Assembly: GCF_030403775.1 (NCBI RefSeq)
Contig: NZ_JAQMWQ010000005.1
Coordinates: 1-64,000, forward strand
From: Paenibacillus sp. BSR1-1
GTDB lineage: Bacteria > Bacillota > Bacilli > Bacillales > Cytobacillaceae
DNA length: 64,000 nt
Reading direction: 5' to 3'
Part shown: in pieces, positions 44,326 to 54,186 of the stretch
Layout of the letters: each line of letters starts with the position of its first letter
Numbering within the stretch: the first letter of the stretch is position 1
The notes under the pieces: generated by a model
The model's database searches: none
What the model saw: only the letters and a program-made list of their open reading frames with translations
Told to the model about the DNA's origin: nothing
Made by a program: the position numbers and the translations under genes

Positions 44326-44968
44326 TAATAAAGGACCATTATCAATCTTGAAAAAATGGCTCAAACTTGATGGGAAATCTGAAAAGAAACCAGGGAAATA
44401 TCAATATATGCTTCTTGTCCTTTGTATCGGAGCAGCCTTTATGCTGGCAGGCAATGTCATCTTTAAAACGGGCTCCAATTCTTCTAATGTACCTGCAACA
44501 ACTAGTGATAAGGGCGGAACAAGTGATGTGCCTGCATTTGGGATAAAAAAGAGTTCAGGTAATAAAGCAATAGCTGAATATGAAGAGAAATACGAAACTC
44601 AGCTAGAGAAAGCACTGAAGGAAATGTTAGGTGTTGATGATGTCACCGTTGTTGTAAATATAGATTCTACAGATAAAAAGGTGCTTGAAAAAAATAAGGT
44701 TTCAAAAACGCAAACCACCGACGAAACAGATCGTGAAGGCGGACAGCGAAAGGTTCAGGAAACCTCTTCAGATGAACAGCTCGTGATTATCAGGAACGGA
44801 GATAAAGAGGTTCCGATTGTTGTAGAAACAAAGAAACCCGACATTCGCGGTGTCTTGGTAGTTGCAAAGGGTGCAGATAATATTCAAGTAAAAAAATGGA
44901 TTGTCGAAGCAGTAACACGTGTCTTAGGAGTTCCGAGCTATAGAGTTGCTGTTATGCCTAAAAAATAA
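44318..44968 (+). CDS. spoIIIAG: Stage III sporulation protein SpoIIIAG
   Basis: Protein of about 216 residues. One membrane helix (YMLLVLCIGAAFMLAGNVIF) precedes a ring-building domain with KALKEMLGVDDVTVVVNIDS. SpoIIIAG forms the large ring of the forespore channel. AAGGGGGG lies 13 bases before ATG 44318, a long spacing; coupling to spoIIIAF may aid initiation. Confidence 0.93.
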   Translation: MDNNKGPLSILKKWLKLDGKSEKKPGKYQYMLLVLCIGAAFMLAGNVIFKTGSNSSNVPATTSDKGGTSDVPAFGIKKSSGNKAIAEYEEKYETQLEKALKEMLGVDDVTVVVNIDSTDKKVLEKNKVSKTQTTDETDREGGQRKVQETSSDEQLVIIRNGDKEVPIVVETKKPDIRGVLVVAKGADNIQVKKWIVEAVTRVLGVPSYRVAVMPKK

Positions 44969-44984
44969 AAGGGGGATTTTAATA

Positions 44985-45545
44985 ATGCTTTTGAAAAAAC
45001 AAACGGTTTGGTTATTAACAATGTTGAGCTTAGTAGTCGTATTATCGGTGTATTACATTACTTCACCGGAACAAAAAAGCAATGATCTCGCAGCTGTGCA
45101 ACAAAATCCTAAAGACCAAATGGACCAAAAACAGGCAAAAACGAAGACCCAGGCAAAGGATGGAAAAACAGTTGTTTCCTCAATTGCAGGGGATGCGGCC
45201 TTTGAAGAATTACGTATGAAGCTTGAAGATGCACGAAGTGAGGAGAAGGAAAAGCTAACAGCAACCCTTGCCTCTACTGATCTAACTCCTGACGAACGGA
45301 GCAAAGCAAAAGATCAAATGGATAAATTAACGCAGACAGCTCAACAAGAAGAAATTCTCGAAACCCTTATTAAAGCAATGGGCTATGATGATGTCCTTGT
45401 CAGAGCAAATGGTGAAAAAGTTAACGTAACCGTTAAATCTAAGAAGAAACATAGTGCTGCTGAGGCCAATAAAATTATTAAAGAAGTGAAAAAAGAAATT
45501 GGTGATACTAATTTCGTAGCTGTAACCTTCCAGCCAGCTAAATAG
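44985..45545 (+). CDS. spoIIIAH: Stage III sporulation protein SpoIIIAH
   Basis: Protein of 186 residues: a membrane anchor (TVWLLTMLSLVVVLSVYYIT) and an extracellular domain with the YscJ/FliF-like fold near the C-terminus (LIKAMGYDDVLVRANGEKVN). It binds SpoIIQ across the intermembrane space. It is somewhat shorter than the B. subtilis protein (218 residues). GGGGG lies upstream of ATG 44985. It ends the operon at a terminator. Confidence 0.94.
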   Translation: MLLKKQTVWLLTMLSLVVVLSVYYITSPEQKSNDLAAVQQNPKDQMDQKQAKTKTQAKDGKTVVSSIAGDAAFEELRMKLEDARSEEKEKLTATLASTDLTPDERSKAKDQMDKLTQTAQQEEILETLIKAMGYDDVLVRANGEKVNVTVKSKKKHSAAEANKIIKEVKKEIGDTNFVAVTFQPAK

Positions 45546-45552
45546 CTTGCAC

Positions 45553-45581
45553 AAAAAGGAAAGTCAAAGACTTTCCTTTTT
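45553..45581 (+). terminator. Terminator of the spoIIIA operon
   Basis: AAAAAGGAAAGTC (45553-45565) pairs with GACTTTCCTTTTT (45569-45581). Confidence 0.9.
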
Positions 45582-45669
45582 AAATGGTTTAATTTAACTT
45601 TTTAAGGAGAAAATAATATTTTGAATTGATATATTCTCTCAAAATTCTCCTGCCTTCAGGTATAGATTA

Positions 45670-45699
45670 TTGAACTTTTATGAGGTAATATCGTATAGT
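45670..45699 (+). promoter_or_regulatory. Putative SigA promoter of accB-accC
   Basis: TTGAAC (45670-45675) and TATAGT (45694-45699) are 18 bases apart, about 47 bases upstream of the accB start. Confidence 0.45.
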
Positions 45700-45745
45700 A
45701 TTAGTAGTAAGTCCTAATTAAAAGTAGTACAAGGGGTGTTACATA

Positions 45746-46255
45746 ATGTTAAAAGTACAAGAAATTCGTGAATTGATTAAATTAGTTGACCAGTCTAGCA
45801 TTGATGAATTTGTATATGAAATTGACGGTTCAAAAATTAAAATGAAAAAGAATGGGGCTCAAGTGGTAACGGCTGTACAACCATTTCCACATGCCGCTGC
45901 TCCAGTGGCAGCTGCACCTATTCAACCAATCCCAGTTGCACCTGCAGCTGCAGTAGAGGAAGTCAAACAGGAAGCACCAAAAGTGGAAGTACCTTCTCAA
46001 GCTGATACAGCTAACTTACATAAGATCACTTCGCCGATGGTGGGAACATTTTATGCTTCGCCAACACCAGATGCTGATGTCTATGTAAAAGCAGGATCTA
46101 AAGTTTCTAAGGATTCCATTGTTTGTATCGTTGAAGCAATGAAATTATTTAACGAAATTGAAGCGGAAGTAAATGGAGAAATTGTAGAAGTTCTTGTTAA
46201 GAATGGCCAATTAGTAGAATACGGACAGCCTTTATTTTTAGTAAAGCCTGAATAA
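45746..46255 (+). CDS. accB: Biotin carboxyl carrier protein of acetyl-CoA carboxylase
   Basis: Protein of 169 residues with an N-terminal helical part, an Ala/Pro-rich linker (residues 50-75) and the C-terminal biotinyl domain. The biotin lysine is Lys133 in VEAMKLFNE. It carries carboxybiotin between AccC and AccAD for malonyl-CoA formation. AAGGGGTG precedes the ATG. accC follows after 14 bases. Confidence 0.96.
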   Translation: MLKVQEIRELIKLVDQSSIDEFVYEIDGSKIKMKKNGAQVVTAVQPFPHAAAPVAAAPIQPIPVAPAAAVEEVKQEAPKVEVPSQADTANLHKITSPMVGTFYASPTPDADVYVKAGSKVSKDSIVCIVEAMKLFNEIEAEVNGEIVEVLVKNGQLVEYGQPLFLVKPE

Positions 46256-46269
46256 GGAGCGATAACAGG

Positions 46270-47625
46270 ATGATTAAAAAACTGTTAATTGCAAACAGAG
46301 GAGAAATTGCAGTTAGGATTATTAGAGCCTGCCGGGAAATGGGAATTGAATCAGTTGCCGTATTTTCTGAAGCAGACCGTGAAGCATTACATGTACAGCT
46401 TGCCGATGAAGCCTACTGTATTGGACCAACTTCATCAAAAGACAGTTATTTAAACGTTACAAATATTATTAGTGTTGCAAAGTTAACCGCTTGTGATGCC
46501 ATTCATCCAGGATATGGATTCTTAGCCGAAAATGCAGATTTCGCAGAGTTATGCAGGGAATGCAATATCACCTTTGTTGGACCAAGTCCAGAGGCCATTA
46601 ATAAAATGGGAACCAAGGATATCGCAAGGGAAACGATGCGGGAAGCAGGTGTCCCAATTGTCCCTGGGTCAACAGGCATCATTAATAATATTGATGAAGC
46701 CCTTGAGCTTGTGAAAAAGATAGAATATCCAGTCATTATTAAAGCAACTGCCGGCGGAGGCGGTAAAGGCATCCGCGTTGCTAAAAATGAGCAGGAATTA
46801 ATTAAAGGAATCAATATTACTCAGCAAGAAGCATTAACAGCATTCGGGAATCCAGGTGTTTATATTGAAAAATATATTGAGGATTTCCGCCATGTTGAGA
46901 TACAGGTGTTAGCTGATAATTATGGAAACACGATTCATTTAGGAGAACGGGATTGTTCCATCCAACGGAGACTACAAAAACTTCTCGAAGAAACTCCTTC
47001 ACCAGCATTAGATGGCGAAATTCGCACAGAAATGGGAAATGCGGCTGTTAAAGCGGCGAAAGCAGTTGATTATTCAGGTGCAGGCACGGTAGAATTTATT
47101 TATGACTATCGCAATCGAAAGTTTTATTTTATGGAGATGAACACTAGGATTCAGGTAGAGCACCCTGTTACCGAAATGGTCACGGGAATCGACCTAATTA
47201 AAGAGCAAATTCGTGTTGCAAATGGCGAAAAGCTCTCCTTAAAACAACAGGATGTCACCTTTACAGGCTGGGCAATTGAATGTCGGATTAATGCAGAGAA
47301 TCCGGAGAAGAATTTTCTCCCTTCCGCTGGAAAAATCAAAATGTACTTACCTCCTGGCGGGCTGGGTGTTCGGATTGACTCAGCAGCGTACCCAGGATAT
47401 ACAATTCCACCATACTACGATTCGATGATTGCGAAAGTTATCACATATGGAAGCAGCAGGGAAGAGGCAATTTCAAGAATGAAGCGTGCTTTAAGTGAAT
47501 TTGTTGTGGAAGGTATCAAAACAACCATTCCGTTTCATTTAAAACTTCTTGAGCACGATAAATTCGTAGAAGGCCAGTTTAATACGAAGTTCTTAGAATT
47601 GCATGATGTGATGAAATCAGTCTAA
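46270..47625 (+). CDS. accC: Biotin carboxylase of acetyl-CoA carboxylase
   Basis: Protein of 451 residues, ATP-grasp fold. [20 protein letters not shown] is typical; the glycine-rich ATP loop is [14 protein letters not shown], and [15 protein letters not shown] is the active site. It carboxylates the biotin on AccB with bicarbonate and ATP. It forms an operon with accB and yqhY. Confidence 0.97.
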   Translation: MIKKLLIANRGEIAVRIIRACREMGIESVAVFSEADREALHVQLADEAYCIGPTSSKDSYLNVTNIISVAKLTACDAIHPGYGFLAENADFAELCRECNITFVGPSPEAINKMGTKDIARETMREAGVPIVPGSTGIINNIDEALELVKKIEYPVIIKATAGGGGKGIRVAKNEQELIKGINITQQEALTAFGNPGVYIEKYIEDFRHVEIQVLADNYGNTIHLGERDCSIQRRLQKLLEETPSPALDGEIRTEMGNAAVKAAKAVDYSGAGTVEFIYDYRNRKFYFMEMNTRIQVEHPVTEMVTGIDLIKEQIRVANGEKLSLKQQDVTFTGWAIECRINAENPEKNFLPSAGKIKMYLPPGGLGVRIDSAAYPGYTIPPYYDSMIAKVITYGSSREEAISRMKRALSEFVVEGIKTTIPFHLKLLEHDKFVEGQFNTKFLELHDVMKSV

Positions 47626-47643
47626 AATCTGGAGGTGTTTTTG

Positions 47644-48051
47644 ATGAGCGAATTTAGCATCTTGGAAATGGAACAAGGTAATAACGGTCTTGGGAAAATT
47701 GAGATTGCTCCTGAAGTAATTGAAGTTATTGCTGGTATTGCCGCAGCCGAAGTCGAAGGTGTTGCAGGCATGCGTGGTAATTTTGCAACAGGTGTAGTCG
47801 AGCGCCTTGGGAAGAAAAACCATGGTAAAGGCGTTAAAGTGGAACTAACCGAAACAGGAATAAAAGTAGATGTCTATTGTTTAATGAAATTTGGCGTTTC
47901 TATTCCAACGGTTGCTGGGGAAATCCAAGATAATATTCGTCAGGCACTGCTAAATATGACGGCATTGGATGCGGAAGAAGTTAACATCCATGTTGTCGGC
48001 ATTCAATTTGAAACACAAAAAATCGAGCCTGAAATCGATTCAGAAGTATAA
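47644..48051 (+). CDS. yqhY: Asp23/Gls24 family protein YqhY
   Basis: Protein of 135 residues. IEIAPEVIEVIAGIAAAEVE and VYCLMKFGVSIPTVAGEIQD are the Asp23 family pattern. It always lies next to accBC, and in B. subtilis it modulates acetyl-CoA carboxylase activity. GGAGGTG stands before ATG 47644; GTG 47635 falls inside the site. Confidence 0.92.
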   Translation: MSEFSILEMEQGNNGLGKIEIAPEVIEVIAGIAAAEVEGVAGMRGNFATGVVERLGKKNHGKGVKVELTETGIKVDVYCLMKFGVSIPTVAGEIQDNIRQALLNMTALDAEEVNIHVVGIQFETQKIEPEIDSEV

Positions 48052-48052
48052 A

Positions 48053-48098
48053 ATGGAAAAACCAAAGGAGCTAATTCCTTTGGTTTTCATTTTTTTTA
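48053..48098 (+). terminator. Terminator of accB-accC-yqhY
   Basis: AAAACCAAAGGA (48058-48069) pairs with TCCTTTGGTTTT (48076-48087), followed by a T-rich tail. Confidence 0.85.
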
Positions 48099-48264
48099 AA
48101 TAAAAGCGGTTGCAAATTAGAAAATTGTCTTTGTAAATGTGCGAATCGTTTTTAGTTATGCTATTATCATTTTATGTGTAAGGTTTCACGATTACCTTAA
48201 TACTATATCTTGTATATAAAATAGACAAAATTTACTTAATATCCCTAAAGGAGATAAAGGTATA

Positions 48265-48663
48265 ATGAAAAGAAGAACAGCCAGGGAAAAAGCGTTGCAG
48301 GCGCTTTTTCAAATTGATGTAAGCAATACTGAACCAGCATCAGCTATTGAACATGTTTTGGAAGGAGAGGAAGGCGACCAGTATTTATCAAAGCTTGTTT
48401 TAGGTGTGGTAGAACACAAAGCTGAAATTGATAAATTAATTATTGAAAACCTTGAAAAATGGTCTATGGACCGGCTGGCAACAGTTGATCGAAACTTACT
48501 AAGAATTGCAGTATGTGAACTAATGTTTTATCGTTCTGAAGTACCGGAAAAAGTTATTTTAGATGAAGCCATAGAAATTGCAAAAATTTTCGGAGATGAC
48601 CAATCAAGCAAATTTATTAACGGTGTTCTTTCAAAGGTAAAAGAAAAAATTCTAAACGATTAA
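48265..48663 (+). CDS. nusB: Transcription antitermination factor NusB
   Basis: Protein of 132 residues, all-helical. Start RRTAREKALQALFQIDVSN and the block KWSMDRLATVDRNLLRIAVC with VILDEAIEIAKIFGDDQSSK are highly typical. NusB binds boxA RNA with NusE during rRNA antitermination. AAGGAG is upstream. The 48052-48264 interval shows only A/T-rich promoter-like sequence. Confidence 0.96.
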   Translation: MKRRTAREKALQALFQIDVSNTEPASAIEHVLEGEEGDQYLSKLVLGVVEHKAEIDKLIIENLEKWSMDRLATVDRNLLRIAVCELMFYRSEVPEKVILDEAIEIAKIFGDDQSSKFINGVLSKVKEKILND

Positions 48664-48699
48664 TTACTGGGTTTTCTCTAGGGTAAGGGAGAGAAGGAA

Positions 48700-49557
48700 A
48701 TGACCGCTGAAATTATTAATGGAAAAGAAATTGCTGCAAAGAAACGATTAGAAATTGCTGAAGAGGTTCAAAAACTTAAAAGCGAGGGAGTCACCCCGGG
48801 ATTATCCGTTATTCTTGTTGGAAATAACGATGCTTCCAAGACATATGTAAGGAGCAAACAAAAAACATGTGAAGAGCTTGGTATGTACTCCCTTTTAATT
48901 ACGATGCCAGAAGAAGTTTCTGAAGAGGAACTTTTAGCAAAAATTGAAGAGTTGAACGCAGATCCTTCCATCCATGGAATATTAGTTCAACTTCCACTCC
49001 CAAAACATATTGATGAAACACGTGTAATTGAGTCGATTTCTCCATTAAAAGATGTTGATGGCTTTCATCCGATAAATATTGGCAGAATGATGACTGGCCA
49101 GAATGCCTTTCTACCATGTACTCCTTACGGTATCATAGTCCTGCTTGAAGAAACAGGTGTCCAATTAGAAGGAAAACATGTGGTTGTTGTTGGAAGAAGT
49201 AATATTGTGGGCAAGCCGGTAGGACAGCTTCTCCTAAATAAAAATGCAACTGTAACGTATTGTCACTCCAAAACAAAAGATTTAGCGGTACATACAAGGC
49301 AGGCAGATATTTTAATTGCTGCTGTGGGAATTCCGAATTTTATCAAAGTTGATCATGTAAAAGAAGGCGCTGTAGTCATCGATGTCGGAATTAATCGTAA
49401 TGAGGCAGGCAAGCTTTGTGGTGATGTAGCTTTTGATGAGGTTAGCGATAAAGCCGGCTATATTACTCCAGTTCCAAAGGGAGTAGGTCCGATGACGATT
49501 ACAATGCTTATGTATAATACCTTAAAATCGGCTTCTGAAAGTATCGGAGGGTTTTAA
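48700..49557 (+). CDS. folD: Bifunctional methylenetetrahydrofolate dehydrogenase/cyclohydrolase
   Basis: Protein of 285 residues. Catalytic [15 protein letters not shown] (Lys near 56) and [13 protein letters not shown] belong to the N-terminal domain. The NADP-binding [18 protein letters not shown] is in the C-terminal half, ending with [14 protein letters not shown]. It interconverts methylene-, methenyl- and formyl-tetrahydrofolate. GGGAGAGAAGG precedes the ATG. Confidence 0.97.
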   Translation: MTAEIINGKEIAAKKRLEIAEEVQKLKSEGVTPGLSVILVGNNDASKTYVRSKQKTCEELGMYSLLITMPEEVSEEELLAKIEELNADPSIHGILVQLPLPKHIDETRVIESISPLKDVDGFHPINIGRMMTGQNAFLPCTPYGIIVLLEETGVQLEGKHVVVVGRSNIVGKPVGQLLLNKNATVTYCHSKTKDLAVHTRQADILIAAVGIPNFIKVDHVKEGAVVIDVGINRNEAGKLCGDVAFDEVSDKAGYITPVPKGVGPMTITMLMYNTLKSASESIGGF

Positions 49558-49566
49558 GCAGGATCT

Positions 49567-49595
49567 TGTCCTTATCGTCGATAAGGACAGTTTTA
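49567..49595 (+). terminator. Terminator of nusB-folD
   Basis: TGTCCTTATC (49567-49576) pairs with GATAAGGACA (49580-49589), followed by GTTTTATT. Confidence 0.85.
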
Positions 49596-49601
49596 TTATT
49601 A

Positions 49602-49630
49602 GAAAAGCGGAAGCGCGCTGTAGCTGGACA
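49602..49630 (-). repeat. Shortened copy of the GCGC-bounded repeat
   Basis: It reads GAAAAGCGGAAGCGC, followed by GCTGTAGCTGGACA. These match the two ends of the 39500-39566 repeat in the opposite orientation, with the intervening stem-loop precisely missing. It lies between folD and xseA. Confidence 0.75.
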
Positions 49631-49677
49631 ATTTTCAAAGTCAATATAAATACCTTCCTATAAAAAAAGGAGCGGCC

Positions 49678-51036
49678 ATGCAGGAAGAACGATATTTATC
49701 AGTTAATGCATTAACCAAATACATAAAAAGAAAATTTGATGCGGACCCTCATTTACGTGATATCCATGTAAGAGGAGAAATTTCGAACTTTAAACAGCAT
49801 TCGAGTGGACATATGTATTTTACCTTAAAAGACGAAAAAGCCCGCATACTTGCAGTTATGTTCTCTGGTCATTCAAGGTTTATGAAGTTTTCGCCTGAAA
49901 ACGGAATGAAAGTGATAGTCAAAGGTGACATCACCGTATACGAGCCAGGCGGTCAATATCAAATTTATATAAAAGAAATGCAGCCGGACGGAATTGGAGA
50001 ATTATTTTTGGCTTTTGAGCAATTAAAACAACGGCTGGAGGCAGAAGGCTTATTTGCTCTTGAAACTAAAAAAGCCCTTCCTTTATTTCCTAAAACGGTA
50101 GGAATCATCACATCTCCAACCGGGGCAGCAATAAGGGATGTTATTACAACAATTAAAAGACGGTATCCCATTGCTAATATTCTTGTCTTTCCTGCACTTG
50201 TGCAGGGTGAGAATGCAGCCCCGTCCATCGCCAGACAAATTGAAAAAGCAAATACCATGAACGAAATTGATGTATTGATTGTTGGCCGAGGCGGTGGATC
50301 AATTGAGGAGTTATGGGCTTTTAACGAGGAACTGGTAGCACGGGCGATTCATCAATCGCGGATTCCAATTATTTCAGCAGTTGGACACGAAACGGATTTT
50401 ACGATAGCCGATTTTGTAGCGGATCTAAGGGCGCCGACTCCAACCGGTGCGGCTGAACTTGCTGTTCCCCATATTGAGGAACTAATGGAAAGGGTCCTTC
50501 AGCGGCAAACAAGGCTGCTTAGGGCGATGCAGGAAAAATTTCGGTTCGAAAAGGAACGATTAAACAGAGTGCAAAAATCGTATGCTTTCCGCTATCCTCA
50601 TCGATTATATGAACAAAAATTGGAGCAGGTTGATAAACTGACTGAATTGCTTGTCCGTGGAAGTTCTCGCTTGACTTTGATTAAAAAGGGACAACATGAC
50701 CTTCTTCATAAACGTTTGCTGAGAAATCACCCGAGCGAAGCCTTAGCCGCAGCCCAAAAAAGTTTTGACCGAACACAAAAAGACATGGACCGTGCAATGC
50801 ACAAAATTTTATCAAAAAAACAAACAGATTTTGATCGTTTAGTATCAACATTGCAAGCATTAAGTCCGTTGAAAATAATGGAACGCGGGTACAGTTTAGC
50901 TTATTCAGCAGAAAATCGTCTGGTCAAAAGTGTCAGCCAGGTAAAGGTGAATGAACAAGTACAGATTCAATTAACAGATGGCAGTGTATACTGTAAAGTG
51001 GAGAACATAAAGGAGAGCGAAAAAAGTGCCGAATGA
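49678..51036 (+). CDS. xseA: Exodeoxyribonuclease VII large subunit
   Basis: Protein of 452 residues. An N-terminal OB-fold ([40 protein letters not shown]) precedes the catalytic domain with [16 protein letters not shown] and [20 protein letters not shown], and a long coiled coil (about 270-400). It degrades single-stranded DNA with XseB. AAAGGAG is upstream. It overlaps xseB by 11 bases. Confidence 0.96.
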   Translation: MQEERYLSVNALTKYIKRKFDADPHLRDIHVRGEISNFKQHSSGHMYFTLKDEKARILAVMFSGHSRFMKFSPENGMKVIVKGDITVYEPGGQYQIYIKEMQPDGIGELFLAFEQLKQRLEAEGLFALETKKALPLFPKTVGIITSPTGAAIRDVITTIKRRYPIANILVFPALVQGENAAPSIARQIEKANTMNEIDVLIVGRGGGSIEELWAFNEELVARAIHQSRIPIISAVGHETDFTIADFVADLRAPTPTGAAELAVPHIEELMERVLQRQTRLLRAMQEKFRFEKERLNRVQKSYAFRYPHRLYEQKLEQVDKLTELLVRGSSRLTLIKKGQHDLLHKRLLRNHPSEALAAAQKSFDRTQKDMDRAMHKILSKKQTDFDRLVSTLQALSPLKIMERGYSLAYSAENRLVKSVSQVKVNEQVQIQLTDGSVYCKVENIKESEKSAE

Positions 51037-51259
51037 AAACAAATTATCCTTTGAAGATGCGATGACGAAGCTCGAACAAATCGTTGATAAACTTGAAGAA
51101 GGGGATGTTCCTTTAGAGGAAGCGATTATCTTCTATAAAGAAGGTATGGAATTATCCAAACTTTGTCATGATAAATTAAAAAGCGTAGAAGAACAGCTGA
51201 CGCAAATTATTACGGAGGATGGACGCACGGAGAATTTTTCCGTTGCTGAGGAGGAATAG
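51026..51259 (+). CDS. xseB: Exodeoxyribonuclease VII small subunit
   Basis: Protein of 77 residues with GTG start at 51026 and AAAGGAGAG before it. [20 protein letters not shown] and [20 protein letters not shown] are the standard helical hairpin. It binds XseA in excess. Confidence 0.95.
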   Translation: MPNENKLSFEDAMTKLEQIVDKLEEGDVPLEEAIIFYKEGMELSKLCHDKLKSVEEQLTQIITEDGRTENFSVAEEE

Positions 51260-51261
51260 AC

Positions 51262-52155
51262 TTGGAAACCGGTTTACTTCACACATTTTCACAAGATTAT
51301 AAACAGCTCCTTGAGAATGAACTTAAATCTCTGGTTGAAGAACTCGATGCACCCTCTATCATCAAGGAATCAATGACCTATTCCCTTGAAGCAGGCGGAA
51401 AAAGAATACGTCCCTTATTATTATTCGCAACCTTGGATGCGTTTGGGTTGGACCCAAGAAACGGCCTTCTAGCAGCTGCAGCAATTGAAATGATACATAC
51501 TTACTCTTTAATCCATGATGACCTTCCCAGTATGGATAATGACGATCTTCGAAGAGGGAAACCGACCAACCATAAAGTGTTTGGAGACGCAATCGCAATT
51601 CTGGCTGGAGATGCGTTACTAACCTATAGTTTTGAGGTTGTTGGTAAAATTCCAAATGAATATGCCAGCCCTGAGACAAAACTAAAGTTAACGATAGAAA
51701 TGGCAAAGGCTGCAGGGACGGAAGGAATGGTAGGCGGTCAAGTAGCAGATATGGAGGGAGAAGGGAAAGCTCTTTCCCTTGAGGAATTGGAATATATTCA
51801 TATTCATAAAACTGGGAAACTGTTGAAATATTGTGTTCTGGCTGGTGCCATTATCGCTGGTGCCACTCAAAGTCAGATAGAAAATTTATCAGCGTTTGCC
51901 CATCATCTTGGTCTTGCATTTCAAATTCAGGATGATATCCTGGATGTGGTCGGAAATGAACATTTAATTGGAAAGCCTGTTGGAAGTGACAAGACGAATC
52001 AAAAAAGTACGTACCCAAAATTATTATCTTTAGATGGGGCTAGAGATGCTTTACATAGGCAAATAAAACTGTCAAAGGATTATTTGGAAAAGACAGGTTT
52101 AGATACGAATTTACTAATGGAATTAACGGATTTAGTCGCTTCAAGAGACCATTAA
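51262..52155 (+). CDS. ispA: Farnesyl diphosphate synthase/geranyltranstransferase
   Basis: Protein of 297 residues from TTG 51262, following GAGGAGGA. The aspartate-rich motifs are DDLPSMDND and FQIQDDILDVVG, with GGKRIRPLLLF and GDKTNQKSTYP. It condenses isopentenyl diphosphate with dimethylallyl/geranyl diphosphate. It follows xseB by two bases and the terpenoid gene dxs comes next, although dxs appears to have its own promoter. Confidence 0.95.
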   Translation: METGLLHTFSQDYKQLLENELKSLVEELDAPSIIKESMTYSLEAGGKRIRPLLLFATLDAFGLDPRNGLLAAAAIEMIHTYSLIHDDLPSMDNDDLRRGKPTNHKVFGDAIAILAGDALLTYSFEVVGKIPNEYASPETKLKLTIEMAKAAGTEGMVGGQVADMEGEGKALSLEELEYIHIHKTGKLLKYCVLAGAIIAGATQSQIENLSAFAHHLGLAFQIQDDILDVVGNEHLIGKPVGSDKTNQKSTYPKLLSLDGARDALHRQIKLSKDYLEKTGLDTNLLMELTDLVASRDH

Positions 52156-52165
52156 GAAGGGCTAT

Positions 52166-52194
52166 TTGAGGCAATGAAATAAGTGTGTTATAAT
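52166..52194 (+). promoter_or_regulatory. Promoter between ispA and dxs
   Basis: TTGAGG (52166-52171) and TATAAT (52189-52194), 17 bases apart, form a good SigA-type promoter that would start about 52200, ahead of dxs. Confidence 0.6.
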
Positions 52195-52220
52195 TGTTTT
52201 CAATGTAGAAACGTTCTCAT

Positions 52221-52253
52221 GCCGTTATCACTTTCGTGTTAGCGGCTTTTTTT
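52221..52253 (+). terminator. Terminator-like hairpin in the dxs leader
   Basis: GCCGTTATCAC (52221-52231) pairs with GTGTTAGCGGC (52236-52246) with one mismatch and one G-U pair, followed by seven T. It stands about 20 bases downstream of the predicted transcription start and 35 bases before dxs, so it either ends ispA messages or attenuates dxs. Confidence 0.7.
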
Positions 52254-52287
52254 AGAATGATAAAGTATGAAAGTGAGTGGTCCAAAA

Positions 52288-54183
52288 ATGGATCTGTTAT
52301 CAATAAAAGACCCATCCTTTTTAAAAAGGATGTCAAACAAACAACTAGAGGCTTTAAGTCAGGAAATTCGCCAATTCTTGATTGAAAAGCTATCTGTAAC
52401 TGGAGGCCATATTGGACCTAATTTAGGTGTAGTAGAATTAACCATTGCCTTACATAAATGCTTTGACAGCCCAACCGATAAAATTATTTGGGATGTAGGC
52501 CATCAATCCTATGTCCACAAAATATTAACGGGAAGAGCTTGTGAGTTCGATACATTAAGAAAGTTCAAGGGCCTTTGCGGTTTTCCAAAACGAATTGAGA
52601 GTGAGCATGATGTATGGGAAACGGGACATAGTTCCACTTCTCTTTCTGCTGCAATGGGAATGGCGATTGCCAGAGATTTAAAAAAGGAAAAATCGTTCGT
52701 TGTTCCTGTTATTGGTGATGGTGCCTTAACCGGAGGTATGGCTTTAGAAGCCTTAAATCATATTGGTCACGAGAAGAAAGATATGATCGTGATTTTAAAC
52801 GATAATGAAATGTCGATTGCGCCGAATGTAGGTGCCCTGCATAATATCCTTGGTCAATTAAGGACAGCAGGAAAATATCAATGGGTAAAAGATGAGTTAG
52901 AAGTCTTATTAAAGAAGGTCCCTGCTGTTGGAGGGAAATTGGCTGCAACGGCTGAGAGAGTAAAAGACAGCCTAAAATATTTATTTGTTTCTGGCATGTT
53001 TTTTGAAGAGCTTGGTTTTACTTATTTAGGCCCAATTGATGGTCATAACTTTGATGACTTATTTGAAAACCTTAGCTATGCTAAAAAAACAGAAGGCCCA
53101 GTACTTATACATGTGATTACGAAAAAGGGCAAAGGCTTTCAACCTGCTGAAAGCGATAAAACCGGAACATGGCATGGGACGGGTCCGTATAAGATGGATA
53201 CGGGTGCTTTTGTTAAACCTGATAAAAAACAACCGCCAGCCTGGAGCAGCCTGATAAGTGAGACGGTTCGAAGGCTTGCCCGTGAGGATGAACGCATTGT
53301 TGCTATAACTCCAGCGATGCCAGTGGGTTCCAAGCTTGAAGGTTTTGCAAGCGAGTTCCCTGACCGAATGTATGATGTAGGGATCGCGGAACAACATGCT
53401 GCAACAGTTGCTGCAGGACTAGCTACTCAAAACATGAAGCCTTTTTTAGCCATTTATTCAACTTTTCTGCAAAGGGCCTATGATCAAGTGGTTCATGATA
53501 TTTGCCGGCAAAACTTAAATGTGTTTATCGGAATTGATCGAGCTGGCTTGGTAGGTGCAGATGGTGAAACACATCAAGGCGTATTTGATATTGCTTTCTT
53601 ACGGCATGTTCCTAATATTGTGTTAATGATGCCGAAGGATGAAAATGAAGGGCAGCATATGGTTTATACGGCCTTGAAATATGATGAAGGTCCAATAGCC
53701 TTAAGATTTCCCCGCGGAAATGGACTTGGTGTGCCATTGGATACGGATTTGCACAGTATTCCGATTGGTACATGGGAAGTACTCAAAGAGGGGGAAGATG
53801 CTGCGATCTTAACCTTTGGTACGACTATTCCAATGGCATTAGAAGCAGCTCAGCGCCTTGAGAAACAAGGGATTTCTGTGAGAATTGTTAATGCCCGCTT
53901 TATTAAGCCTTTGGATGAAAAAATGCTTAATAATCTCTTAGAAAAAAATATGCCGATTCTTACAATTGAGGAAGCAGTGTTGCAAGGTGGATTTGGAAGT
54001 GCTGTTCTTGAGTATGCCCAGACAAATGGCTTTTATCATTCACAAATAGACAGATTAGGTATCCCTGATCAATTTATTGAACATGGTGATGTAGGTGCAC
54101 TTCTTGATGAAATTGGCCTGACAACAGAGGAAGTAGTTAAACGAATTTCCATTCTTGCACGAAAAAAACAACAAAGGGCTTAA
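52288..54183 (+). CDS. dxs: 1-deoxy-D-xylulose-5-phosphate synthase
   Basis: Protein of 631 residues. [20 protein letters not shown] is the standard Bacillus start; the upstream ATG at 52267 adds seven residues with no better site. The thiamine diphosphate motif is [15 protein letters not shown] near 143, and the catalytic Glu is in [17 protein letters not shown]. The enzyme condenses pyruvate and glyceraldehyde 3-phosphate, the first step of the MEP pathway. A promoter and terminator-like hairpin lie upstream. Confidence 0.96.
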   Translation: MDLLSIKDPSFLKRMSNKQLEALSQEIRQFLIEKLSVTGGHIGPNLGVVELTIALHKCFDSPTDKIIWDVGHQSYVHKILTGRACEFDTLRKFKGLCGFPKRIESEHDVWETGHSSTSLSAAMGMAIARDLKKEKSFVVPVIGDGALTGGMALEALNHIGHEKKDMIVILNDNEMSIAPNVGALHNILGQLRTAGKYQWVKDELEVLLKKVPAVGGKLAATAERVKDSLKYLFVSGMFFEELGFTYLGPIDGHNFDDLFENLSYAKKTEGPVLIHVITKKGKGFQPAESDKTGTWHGTGPYKMDTGAFVKPDKKQPPAWSSLISETVRRLAREDERIVAITPAMPVGSKLEGFASEFPDRMYDVGIAEQHAATVAAGLATQNMKPFLAIYSTFLQRAYDQVVHDICRQNLNVFIGIDRAGLVGADGETHQGVFDIAFLRHVPNIVLMMPKDENEGQHMVYTALKYDEGPIALRFPRGNGLGVPLDTDLHSIPIGTWEVLKEGEDAAILTFGTTIPMALEAAQRLEKQGISVRIVNARFIKPLDEKMLNNLLEKNMPILTIEEAVLQGGFGSAVLEYAQTNGFYHSQIDRLGIPDQFIEHGDVGALLDEIGLTTEEVVKRISILARKKQQRA

Positions 54184-54186
54184 AAA

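Noticed and set aside
45690..45735. A FapR operator upstream of accB
   Set aside because: ATTAG...CTAAT gives only short arms with mismatches, and accBC is not in the known B. subtilis FapR regulon.
52200..52290. A T-box or thiamine (TPP) riboswitch before dxs
   Set aside because: The leader is too short and lacks the conserved T-box sequence or TPP aptamer elements.
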